In this document: positions 1 through 6,204 of the stretch, piece after piece | Position numbering within the stretch: the first letter of the stretch is position 1 | Layout: each line of letters starts with the position of its first letter | Source of the DNA: Nanobdellota archaeon | GTDB lineage: Archaea > Nanobdellota > Nanobdellia > SCGC-AAA011-G17 > GW2011-AR17 | Direction: 5' to 3' | Length of the DNA: 7,302 bases | Assembly (NCBI GenBank): GCA_016784245.1 | Contig: JADHVA010000035.1 | Coordinates: 1 to 7,302, forward strand | Notes under the pieces: model-generated | The model's database searches: none | Seen by the model: the letters and a program-made list of their open reading frames with translations, nothing else | Told to the model about the DNA's origin: nothing | Program-made: the position numbers and the translations under genes

Positions 1-996
1 AACAATATCTAAATTTTCTGTTGCACCAGCAAATAAATCTGCTGCATCTTGACTTAAAATAATTGCGAACTGAAACTGACAACTTGTACCACCCTCTACT
101 TCATCACAAGTTCTAACACCAGAACAAGTTCCATCATTTCTACAAACATAAACAATATCATTTTCACCGCCTTCAAAAACTACAACAGCTCCAACTTTCG
201 CTTCAAACTTACCTTGTTGTGAAATCAAATCTCTAACTTCTGTTTCAGTAACTCCAGCAATTTCAACTAAAACATATTTATTTCCTTCCCAATCTTCAGC
301 ACTTCTAATTTTCATATCTGATAGACCATAAACATTTAATCTATTACTCAAAACATCAATTAAAGTTTCAATATCATCATCAGTGATTTCTTCTTCTCCA
401 CTAACAGGCTGTAAAAGAACTCTTGTTCCTCCAGTAAAATCTAAACCATAAACTAAATTACTTGAATCAATTTCACCAACAGAAAAATCTGGAACTTCTC
501 TTGATAGATAAGCAATCAAACCTTCATCACTTTCAATCTTAATACTTTGTTTAGGTAACAATTCATCTAAAACTAATTCAAAATCTTCATAACTATTAAT
601 TGAAACAGAATTTATTTTTTCTAAAACACTATTTTCTTCAATCCCTTCAGTTTCACTGGATAAAATAACCAAACTTTCATTCAATACAAAACCTAGATCA
701 TTAGTTATAACATATGTAAATTCGCCATCACTTGTTTTTACAACAATTTCTTGAGAATCATAATGATAACTTTCTAAAGCTTCAGCTACATCATTAACTG
801 AACTAATAGTATAATCACCAATAGCATAAACTTCATCACCAATTGAAAAACCATATCCAGCTAATTCACTTTGAGAATCAATAGAACTAACTTCAATACC
901 TTCTGCCCATGGGTTTGGTGAAATTGCAATTAAAGCTAGTATAATAGCAAAGATTAATATCCAAACTCTAATAGTAAAATATTTTTTGAAATTCAA
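1..996 (-). CDS. secD: Protein-export membrane protein SecD, N-terminal 332 residues (3' end beyond window)
   Basis: SecD partners SecF in the membrane and aids late steps of Sec-dependent export. Seen: short basic N-terminus, one membrane segment (about residues 10-27), two PDZ-like units (about 33-98 and 106-168), then the SecD P1 domain with GLDFTGG (184-190), NRLNVYGLS (218-226) and GKFEAKVG (262-269). Four cysteines (285, 291, 297, 306) lie in the part expected outside the membrane and could form disulfides. The C-terminal membrane bundle is off the left edge. The start is TTG at 996: an in-frame TAA lies eight codons upstream with no ATG or GTG between, the membrane segment begins at once, and AGGAGG sits 8 nt upstream. 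The TTG overlaps the secF stop, so the two are cotranscribed. The family call is firm; the PDZ reading is pattern recognition. Confidence 0.93.
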   Translation of the reverse strand, partial: MNFKKYFTIRVWILIFAIILALIAISPNPWAEGIEVSSIDSQSELAGYGFSIGDEVYAIGDYTISSVNDVAEALESYHYDSQEIVVKTSDGEFTYVITNDLGFVLNESLVILSSETEGIEENSVLEKINSVSINSYEDFELVLDELLPKQSIKIESDEGLIAYLSREVPDFSVGEIDSSNLVYGLDFTGGTRVLLQPVSGEEEITDDDIETLIDVLSNRLNVYGLSDMKIRSAEDWEGNKYVLVEIAGVTETEVRDLISQQGKFEAKVGAVVVFEGGENDIVYVCRNDGTCSGVRTCDEVEGGTSCQFQFAIILSQDAADLFAGATENLDIV

Positions 997-1892
997 CTCA
1001 TCTTCCTCCTTTTTTTAGCATACCATACTAATAATCCAGCATTCATACAATAAGTCATAATTACATCAAATACTAAACCAACTAAAATAATCAAAAACAT
1101 TTGTTTTAAAATTAAGGAAGTTGAAACAAAATATCCAACAGATAAAGCAACGAAAGTAGTTAAGGTCATAGTTAAACCAGTTTTCATACCAGTATATAAT
1201 CTATCAAAAATATTTCCTTCTTTTCTCATCAAAACTTTTGTTGTCAATAAAATATCTGTATCAATAGAATAACCAATTAATAATAAAATTGCTGCAATAC
1301 CAGCTGTAGATAATTGAAAATTAAACAAATTCAAAAATGCTAAAGTACAAACCATATCTCCAAAAGCTGCAAACACAACTATTACTGAAGGTATAGCCAT
1401 TCTAAAAGTAATAAAAACAACTAATGCCATAAATAAGAAAGCTAACAAAATTGCAAACAACATTTGTTTATAGAAACTTTCACCTAAACTACTACCAACA
1501 AATTCTACAGAAAAATTTTCAGAGGTCAATTCTAAACCTGTTATTGTTTCCAAAATTTTTTTTAATTCATCTGGTTCAATTTCTCCAGTTTCAACAACAA
1601 TACCCATTTGCAAACCAGTACCAAATTCATTAAGTTCTCTAACAGCAAAATCATATTCAGGATATTTTTCATTTAATTCATTTTCAAGATCACCAAAACT
1701 TTCACTACTATATATTGTTGCACTTGATCCACCTCTCAAAGAAACATCTTTATCAATAAAATCACCTGTTGTAACATAACTAGTTCCAAGAATAATTAAA
1801 GCAAGTACTACTAGAAGTATAGGTATAAAAAACAATTTCTTATGGTTCTTATAATAGATATCTCTAACTTTCCCTCTAATCCTGTCACTCAT
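993..1892 (-). CDS. secF: Protein-export membrane protein SecF
   Basis: SecF forms the SecDF membrane complex that assists Sec-dependent export. The 299-residue protein is complete and of usual size for the archaeal family. It has a basic cytosolic N-terminus, a first membrane segment (about 20-38), a short P1-type domain containing LRGGSSATIYS (52-62), then five further hydrophobic segments between about 142 and 291, ending in a basic tail (KKRRKMS). The archaeal SecF signature IGYSIDTDIL is at 206-215, where bacterial SecF has GYSIxDTVV. SecF precedes SecD, as in other archaea such as Haloferax and opposite to the bacterial order. The ATG at 1892 lacks a convincing ribosome site but has TTTATAAA about 28 nt upstream, which suggests a leaderless transcript. 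Its TGA overlaps the secD TTG. Confidence 0.95.
   Translation of the reverse strand: MSDRIRGKVRDIYYKNHKKLFFIPILLVVLALIILGTSYVTTGDFIDKDVSLRGGSSATIYSSESFGDLENELNEKYPEYDFAVRELNEFGTGLQMGIVVETGEIEPDELKKILETITGLELTSENFSVEFVGSSLGESFYKQMLFAILLAFLFMALVVFITFRMAIPSVIVVFAAFGDMVCTLAFLNLFNFQLSTAGIAAILLLIGYSIDTDILLTTKVLMRKEGNIFDRLYTGMKTGLTMTLTTFVALSVGYFVSTSLILKQMFLIILVGLVFDVIMTYCMNAGLLVWYAKKRRKMS
1005..1010 (-). promoter_or_regulatory. Shine-Dalgarno site AGGAGG for secD
   Basis: AGGAGG on the minus strand ends 8 nt before the TTG at 996 and matches the archaeal 16S 3' end. It lies within the last codons of secF (the K-K-R-R-K-M-S tail), so it also decides the secD start, which has no ATG or GTG alternative nearby. 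Confidence 0.85.
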
Positions 1893-1915
1893 AGCTACTT
1901 AGAATAAAATAAGCA

Positions 1916-1923
1916 TTTATAAA
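1916..1923 (-). promoter_or_regulatory. TATA box of secF-secD (leaderless start)
   Basis: TTTATAAA is centred about 27.5 nt before the secF ATG, the archaeal TATA-to-start distance, which puts transcription start at or next to the A of the ATG. It is followed by GCTTATT (1908-1914), a word also seen at the dUTPase and 104-aa gene promoters. Confidence 0.6.
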
Positions 1924-1960
1924 ATTTGTCATAAAATAAAATAATAACAATCCAAAAACC

Positions 1961-1976
1961 TTTTATATATATAAAA
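1961..1976. promoter_or_regulatory. Self-complementary TATA element in the divergent spacer
   Basis: TTTTATATATATAAAA is a perfect 16-bp palindrome in the 114-bp gap between secF and the 804-aa gene. On the plus strand, with the A-rich CAAAAACC (1953-1960) upstream as a possible BRE, its left half would place transcription start near 1990, just before the GAGGTG site. On the minus strand it could give secF a second transcript with a leader of about 50 nt. Which direction is active cannot be told from sequence; the plus-strand role is likelier. Confidence 0.6.
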
Positions 1977-1993
1977 CCCATTCTATTAAAATA

Positions 1994-1999
1994 GAGGTG
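1994..1999 (+). promoter_or_regulatory. Shine-Dalgarno site GAGGTG for the 804-aa gene
   Basis: GAGGTG is complementary to the archaeal 16S 3' end and ends 7 nt before the TTG at 2007. An in-frame TAG at 1992-1994 rules out a longer N-terminus, so this site and TTG define the start. Confidence 0.8.
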
Positions 2000-2006
2000 T
2001 CAATAC

Positions 2007-4421
2007 TTGGAAACGAAACATTATATTGCATTAGTATTATTAGTAGCATCAGTTCTTTTTATATCTCAAATTAATCTCGAATATACTGGATTTACAACTC
2101 TAGAGGAAAATACTACTGAAGAAACAGTAAATGAAACAATTGAAGAAACTACAGAAGAAGTAGAAGAAGAGCTTGTTGAAGAAGAAGTAGAAGTTGTAAC
2201 ATATACAATACCAACAGCAAATATCGAATTAGATTTAGATTCTGAAAAATATGCAATAGATACAACCCTTGAAGGAACAATCGCATTAACATTAAATGAA
2301 AACTTTTCACCAGAAGAAGAACTTTCTGTAACAATAGATGATACAACATATTCTTATAATATTTTAGAATTACTAAATTCATTAAATTACACAATTGCCT
2401 ATGAAGATGCTACATATGAAGCAACAAACAGTGAAGTAACAAAAACAATTGAATTCACAGAAGCAGATACAAAAGTAATTGGATTACAACTTCCAAGATA
2501 TTCAGAATTAGAAACTGCTGATTTTTCTTTAACTGGTTCTACTTCATCATCCTCTTATTTAACAAATCTTTCAATGGATGTTGGTGGAGAAGGAAACATT
2601 GATTGGTTATACATTGGATCTTTTACAGGATTCTCTGAAGATTTATTAAAATCAATTGACTTAGATGATGAAACAGAAAGCACAGGATACATTCAAGATA
2701 ATGAAACTTATTATTGTGAACTTTTAGAATTACCAGCAAGCAAGCATTTCCAAATCACAGCTGAATATGAAAAGGTTGGAACTTATGGAGACATTCAAGC
2801 TACAATACTTTCAGTACCTACAGGAAAACCAAACTATGGTTGGAGTGGAGGAGCTGATTCATGTGATCTTCCAGAAACACAAAGTTCATGTGAAATAGAA
2901 TTATCCTATTCAATTGATGGTACTTACATGCTTTGTCTTTATTCAGCTGGAGAATATAGTGAAGATGAATATCTTTACAATTTACCTTTAGATACTTCAG
3001 CATCAACTACAACAAGTTTTACTTGTCCAACAGTTGAAGATAGTTTATGTGAAGAAACTGGTTTCAGTAATTTTGTAATTTATGCACAAGCTGCAGAATA
3101 TGATGCACAATTATCAGATACTGCAAACTTAGCAGACTGGGAAACTTTTACTGACGCTGTTTTAACTGGAGTAAAATATTATGTTGGATCAGAACCTTAT
3201 TCAGGAATTTGTAAAACTGAAATTTGTAGTGTACCAATAGAAATATCATCTGCAACACCTGGTACTTTAACTTTAGACAACCTATCATTAACATATACAT
3301 ATAATGGTGTTACTCAAGCAACTTCAACATTTTATGATTTAACTAGCCCAGTAGCAGATATTACTGATATTGAATCTCAAGAATTAGCATTAGGTGCTTA
3401 CATTGATATTCCTTTATCAAATTTAGAATTATCATTAGCAAACTATGCAGAACATACAATTGATATTTCTTTCTTAAACTTAACAACATCAGGAACTTTT
3501 GAAACTGTTAGTTCAGATGAAATTTATGATGCAGAAACATTAATTACAACAGCAATAGAAAGATACGAAGAATACACAGATTCTACAACTGATGAATATC
3601 AAGTTCTTTTAATGCTTGATGAGTTAGATAATACAAATGACCTTATAGAAGAATTAAATACATTAAAACAACAAATTACTTTCACAGATGAAGATACATT
3701 ATTAGCTTCTACTGAAGCATTACTAACTAATGAGATTTGGATTATTGCTTTCTCAGAATCTTTTTCAGATTCTTTAATCATAGAACCTTCAGATATTCCA
3801 TCTTCTTTAGGTGATGAATCAGATATTTATTTCATGCAAGAATCTGTTGATGTATCAGGAAGGAAAAAAACAATAAAAGTTCACACTTATGATGAAGAAA
3901 CAACTACTTACACATTTATTCATAAAGAAATTGATTCCAATGAAGCAGTAGATGGAAACTTATATGAAATAATTCCAACTAGTGATGTTTCATATTCTGA
4001 AACTCCAGACTCTACATCAAGTTCATTAATAACTTACACATACTCAGTTTCATCAAATACAAATTCAAATTATTTTTACTTGGCACCAGAAGGATATAGT
4101 TTAGAAGATTTCATTACAATTGTTGTTTTTGAAGAAGAAGAAGAAATTATATATGAAGAAGAGGAAGAAGAATCAATTAACATTTTCTTATATGTTATAA
4201 TTATTTTAATTCTAGCAGTTGGAGCATTAGTAGCAATTAATTTCAAAGATAAAATTTTCAAAAATAAATCTCCAAATATAAAAACAGAAGAAAAACCAAA
4301 AAGTTCAATGGAATCTTTTATAGAAAAAGCTAGATCAAAAAAGATCAGCGATGAAACAATTGCAAAAACATTAAAGAAAAAAGGTTGGACAGATGAGAAA
4401 ATTAAATCTGCATTAAAATAA
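2007..4421 (+). CDS. Large cell-surface protein of unknown function, anchored at both ends, with two-helix cytosolic tail
   Basis: I do not recognise a characterised family. Seen in order: a hydrophobic signal or anchor (about 7-20) followed by YTGFT (26-30), resembling the TGF motif of exported DPANN proteins; an acidic stretch (33-62, 16 Glu in 30 residues); a Thr/Ser-rich, beta-type ectodomain with eight cysteines (237, 286, 295, 310, 340, 348, 402, 407), an even number consistent with disulfides; GNIDWLYIG (196-204), resembling repeats of archaeal surface proteins; a helical, possibly coiled-coil part (about 507-575); a domain with YEIIP (653-657) like those in other archaeal surface proteins; two Glu runs (709-713, 717-722); a membrane segment (about 726-745); a Lys-rich cytosolic linker; and a tail (769-804) with KKGWTDEKI. 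Predicted topology is both ends in, ectodomain out. TTG start with GAGGTG. Divergent from secFD. Resemblances are from memory. Confidence 0.88.
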   Translation: METKHYIALVLLVASVLFISQINLEYTGFTTLEENTTEETVNETIEETTEEVEEELVEEEVEVVTYTIPTANIELDLDSEKYAIDTTLEGTIALTLNENFSPEEELSVTIDDTTYSYNILELLNSLNYTIAYEDATYEATNSEVTKTIEFTEADTKVIGLQLPRYSELETADFSLTGSTSSSSYLTNLSMDVGGEGNIDWLYIGSFTGFSEDLLKSIDLDDETESTGYIQDNETYYCELLELPASKHFQITAEYEKVGTYGDIQATILSVPTGKPNYGWSGGADSCDLPETQSSCEIELSYSIDGTYMLCLYSAGEYSEDEYLYNLPLDTSASTTTSFTCPTVEDSLCEETGFSNFVIYAQAAEYDAQLSDTANLADWETFTDAVLTGVKYYVGSEPYSGICKTEICSVPIEISSATPGTLTLDNLSLTYTYNGVTQATSTFYDLTSPVADITDIESQELALGAYIDIPLSNLELSLANYAEHTIDISFLNLTTSGTFETVSSDEIYDAETLITTAIERYEEYTDSTTDEYQVLLMLDELDNTNDLIEELNTLKQQITFTDEDTLLASTEALLTNEIWIIAFSESFSDSLIIEPSDIPSSLGDESDIYFMQESVDVSGRKKTIKVHTYDEETTTYTFIHKEIDSNEAVDGNLYEIIPTSDVSYSETPDSTSSSLITYTYSVSSNTNSNYFYLAPEGYSLEDFITIVVFEEEEEIIYEEEEEESINIFLYVIIILILAVGALVAINFKDKIFKNKSPNIKTEEKPKSSMESFIEKARSKKISDETIAKTLKKKGWTDEKIKSALK
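4131..4172 (+). repeat. GAA-codon tracts encoding the acidic juxtamembrane stretch
   Basis: Five GAA in a row (4131-4145) and six GAA/GAG codons (4155-4172) flank a short ATTATATAT spacer. They encode Glu 709-713 and 717-722 just before the C-terminal membrane segment. Such triplet tracts can change length by slippage without a frameshift, though the acidic charge may itself be selected. Confidence 0.7.
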
Positions 4422-4473
4422 TTTCTGAAAGATTTTCAATAATATTAGCTATTTCTGAAAAGTTTTCAAAAAA
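4421..4473. repeat. Two tandem palindromic repeats, 30-bp period, just after the 804-aa gene
   Basis: ATTTCTGAAAGATTTTCAA (from 4421) and ATTTCTGAAAAGTTTTCAA (from 4451) align without gaps with two mismatches. Each carries a dyad: TGAAAGATTTTCA (4426-4438, imperfect) and TGAAAAGTTTTCA (4456-4468, six-base arms around a central G). The dyad centres are exactly 30 bp apart, close to three helical turns. The first copy begins on the last base of the stop codon. They could be a double operator for the 104-aa gene, or, with their TTTT runs (4433-4436 and 4463-4466), a tandem termination signal for the 804-aa gene. RNA hairpins here would be weak. Confidence 0.65.
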
Positions 4474-4494
4474 TCTTAAATAAGCTTATTAAAG
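4474..4494 (+). promoter_or_regulatory. Promoter of the 104-aa gene, with a 12-bp palindrome
   Basis: Two TATA-like boxes overlap. TTATTAAA (4486-4493) is centred 29.5 nt before the ATG and would give a nearly leaderless mRNA. TTAAATAA (4476-4483), followed by GCTTATT (4484-4490), would give a leader of about 13 nt. AATAAGCTTATT (4479-4490) is a perfect palindrome across both. No ribosome site precedes the ATG, which favours the leaderless reading. Confidence 0.45.
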
Positions 4495-4518
4495 AATATT
4501 TAACACATAATTCCTAAG

Positions 4519-4833
4519 ATGATAAAACTAACATATTTGTTATTAGGAGCTGCTTTAGCAGACGAACCACAAGAAATAAACTTAACTGAAAGAACAAGTT
4601 TTAGTATTCGAGATAGAATTAAAATACCTGAAAATTTAAGAATTCCAGCAAGATTAACTTCTTTAAACTTTAAACCATTAAATTTAGATCTAGATTTACA
4701 TTATTCATTACCTAATCAAAATTTTAATATAAATCCAAATATAACAATAAACAAATATTCAAATTTAAATGAAAATATGTATCCAGGTATAAGGTCTGAG
4801 CCAAGTATAATTTATTTAGAATTTAAATTTTAA
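4519..4833 (+). CDS. Small secreted protein of unknown function (104 aa)
   Basis: No family recognised. The N-terminus is a compact signal peptide: Lys3, a hydrophobic core (4-13) and a likely cut after ALA (12-14), before DEPQE. The predicted mature chain of about 90 residues has no cysteine and no second membrane segment. It is Asn-rich (13 in all) and alternates polar and hydrophobic residues, as in LNLDLDLHYSL (54-64) and NFNINPNITI (68-77), ending in a beta-like YLEFKF. This suggests an extended beta protein or fibre-like chain. Two N-glycosylation sequons are present (N21, N74). In-frame TAA at 4501-4503 limits the start to the ATG, which lacks a ribosome site. It shares the A-rich codon choice of the upstream plus-strand gene. 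Its TAA overlaps the dUTPase stop. It is probably a real gene because of the signal peptide and the promoter; the function is open. Confidence 0.72.
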   Translation: MIKLTYLLLGAALADEPQEINLTERTSFSIRDRIKIPENLRIPARLTSLNFKPLNLDLDLHYSLPNQNFNINPNITINKYSNLNENMYPGIRSEPSIIYLEFKF

Positions 4834-5264
4834 TCTCTTAAACCAGTACTACCTAAACCACCAGCACCTCTATCAGTTTCATCTAAAAATTCGACTTCTT
4901 CTAAATGAACAATTTCAATTTTATTAAAAACAACCTGAGCAATTCTATCTCCTTTTTTTACATCAAAACTTTCATCTCCATGATTAATTAAAATAATTTT
5001 CAATTCCCCTCTATATTGATGATCCAATGTTCCAGGAGTATTAACCATTGAAATCCCATGTTTTGCAGCTAAACCACTTCTTGGTCTAACTTGCATTTCA
5101 AAACCATAAGGTACAGCAAATCTTAAGCCAGAGGGAATAACTTTCCAAGAACCAGCTGAGATTGTACAACTTGTTGCACTATAAACATCCATCCCAGCAT
5201 CACCATGATATTTATACTTAGGAGTTGGTAAACTCTTATCAATTTTTTCAATTTCAACTTTCAT
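4830..5264 (-). CDS. dut: Deoxyuridine 5'-triphosphate nucleotidohydrolase (trimeric dUTPase)
   Basis: This enzyme hydrolyses dUTP to dUMP and diphosphate in the cytosol, keeping uracil out of DNA and supplying dUMP for dTMP synthesis. At 144 residues it is full length for the homotrimeric family, and all five motifs are present in order: DAGMDVYS (22-29), RPRSG (60-64), GTLDHQYRGE (78-87) with the presumed catalytic Asp81 and uracil-stacking Tyr84, GDRIAQ (105-110), and RGAGGLGSTG (132-141). In the last motif the usual aromatic Phe, which stacks on the base, is Leu137; the P-loop-like glycines and the Ser-Thr are kept, so activity is expected. The ATG at 5264 has a TATA-like TTTAAAA about 29 nt upstream and no ribosome site, so it is probably leaderless and transcribed apart from the genes upstream. 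It is the one non-envelope gene identified here. Confidence 0.96.
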   Translation of the reverse strand: MKVEIEKIDKSLPTPKYKYHGDAGMDVYSATSCTISAGSWKVIPSGLRFAVPYGFEMQVRPRSGLAAKHGISMVNTPGTLDHQYRGELKIILINHGDESFDVKKGDRIAQVVFNKIEIVHLEEVEFLDETDRGAGGLGSTGLRD

Positions 5265-5289
5265 ATCTAATTATTACTTACAAATAAGC

Positions 5290-5296
5290 TTTTAAA
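5290..5296 (-). promoter_or_regulatory. TATA box of the dUTPase gene
   Basis: TTTAAAA on the minus strand is centred about 29 nt before the dUTPase ATG in the 49-bp gap after the flippase-like gene, consistent with a leaderless transcript. GCTTATT (5283-5289) follows directly, as at secF. Confidence 0.55.
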
Positions 5297-5313
5297 CATT
5301 ATTGCAACAGAAA

Positions 5314-6204
5314 CTATCTAATCCACCAGAATATAAAAGCAGTTAATATTTCTCCACTAATCAACCACATTCTTGCTAGAATAGCAACAAGAACTGCAAC
5401 AGGCTCTGGTAAAAAGAAACCTAACAAATAAGACAAAGCAATTTCTCTAAATCCAATACCAGCCGGAACGAAAATCATAACAAAACCAAATACCCAAGAT
5501 ACTGCTAACACTGCAGTTAAAGGTAACAAACTACTAATACCAATTGGATACAAAGAATTAACCATTAAATAAAATCCAACACCTAATAATAACCAAGCTA
5601 CAACAAAAACTGAGAGCAATGATAAAAGATAATAATATTTTGCTTTAATTTTCACAAAATCTTTTTTCATAAATTTACTCAGATATTTCATAATCAGATT
5701 AAACAATTTGGGATGTAAAAATATCAAAAACAAAGGAACTAAAATTAAAAAATACAAACTATATTGACTTAATTCTCCACCAACAAATAAAATAAAAATT
5801 AAAACAGCTGACAAACAAGCGCTTAGCAAATTCATAAACACTTCCATAAGAGTACTAAAAGTTACAGTACTTGTTCTCAAACCAAATTTCTTACACATTT
5901 CAATTCTTCCTAAAACTAACCAAACTTTACCTGGAACAAATCTACCAAAATCTGCAAAGGTTCTAATTCTAATCCCTTTCAACAAACTTAATCTATTCTT
6001 TTCTAACAAATTCAAAATTAAACCCCAACCTAATGCTACAAAAATTAAATGTGCAATTACAAACAAATAAGAGATTAAAAATAAACCAATATTCAAACTA
6101 AATTCATATTCCACCAAATCTCCCCAGCTCAAAAAAAGATATCTAACTAAGAAAACAATAATCATTAAGGCCAAAGCCCATCTAAACAATATTCTCCATT
6201 TCAT
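5314..6204 (-). CDS. Flippase-like integral membrane protein (UPF0104 / LPG-synthase transmembrane domain family)
   Basis: A polytopic membrane protein of 296 residues with about seven or eight hydrophobic segments. Two stretches identify the family: GRFVPGKVWLVLGR (87-100) and PAGIGFREIAL (247-257), the second matching the family PaGiGvRE motif; E121 lies in a further conserved-looking position. The family covers the membrane domain of MprF-type lysyl-phosphatidylglycerol synthases and the C-terminal half of some archaeal glycosyltransferases such as AglD. It is associated with moving lipids or lipid-linked sugars across the membrane, but most archaeal members are uncharacterised. No soluble catalytic domain is attached, so it cannot make lysyl-PG alone. 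Its ATG overlaps the stop of the GlcNAc-1-P transferase gene as ATGA, which points to coupled translation and a shared pathway. Transport of a polyprenyl-linked sugar is an inference from that context. Confidence 0.85.
   Translation of the reverse strand: MKWRILFRWALALMIIVFLVRYLFLSWGDLVEYEFSLNIGLFLISYLFVIAHLIFVALGWGLILNLLEKNRLSLLKGIRIRTFADFGRFVPGKVWLVLGRIEMCKKFGLRTSTVTFSTLMEVFMNLLSACLSAVLIFILFVGGELSQYSLYFLILVPLFLIFLHPKLFNLIMKYLSKFMKKDFVKIKAKYYYLLSLLSVFVVAWLLLGVGFYLMVNSLYPIGISSLLPLTAVLAVSWVFGFVMIFVPAGIGFREIALSYLLGFFLPEPVAVLVAILARMWLISGEILTAFIFWWIR

Noticed and set aside
1451..1633. Other short ORFs opposite or inside real genes (also 2818-3006, 3599-3781 and 4076-4261)
   Set aside because: They lie wholly within secF or the 804-aa gene on the opposite strand, have unusual composition and lack start signals; AT-rich coding sequence produces these readily.
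2149..2394. Leu-rich minus-strand ORF of 81 codons inside the 804-aa gene
   Set aside because: It is the complement of GAA/ACA-rich coding sequence, has no promoter or ribosome site, and its low-complexity Leu content comes from the acidic tract opposite.
2007..4421. Enrichment of N-glycosylation sequons in the 804-aa protein (N35, N42, N99, N127, N187, N232, N425, N491)
   Set aside because: Eight sequons is about what its Asn content and high Ser/Thr content would give by chance, so this is not evidence of selection for glycosylation.
4426..4468. Intrinsic hairpin terminator at the tandem palindromes
   Set aside because: As RNA the stems are five or six A-U-rich pairs with one- to three-base loops and no long U tract, so a bacterial-type hairpin terminator is not supported; a T-run terminator or DNA operator remains possible.
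4804..4830. Outer-membrane beta-barrel reading of the 104-aa protein (C-terminal strand ending in Phe)
   Set aside because: The protein is too short for a barrel, the window is archaeal, and no BAM-type or outer-membrane context is visible.
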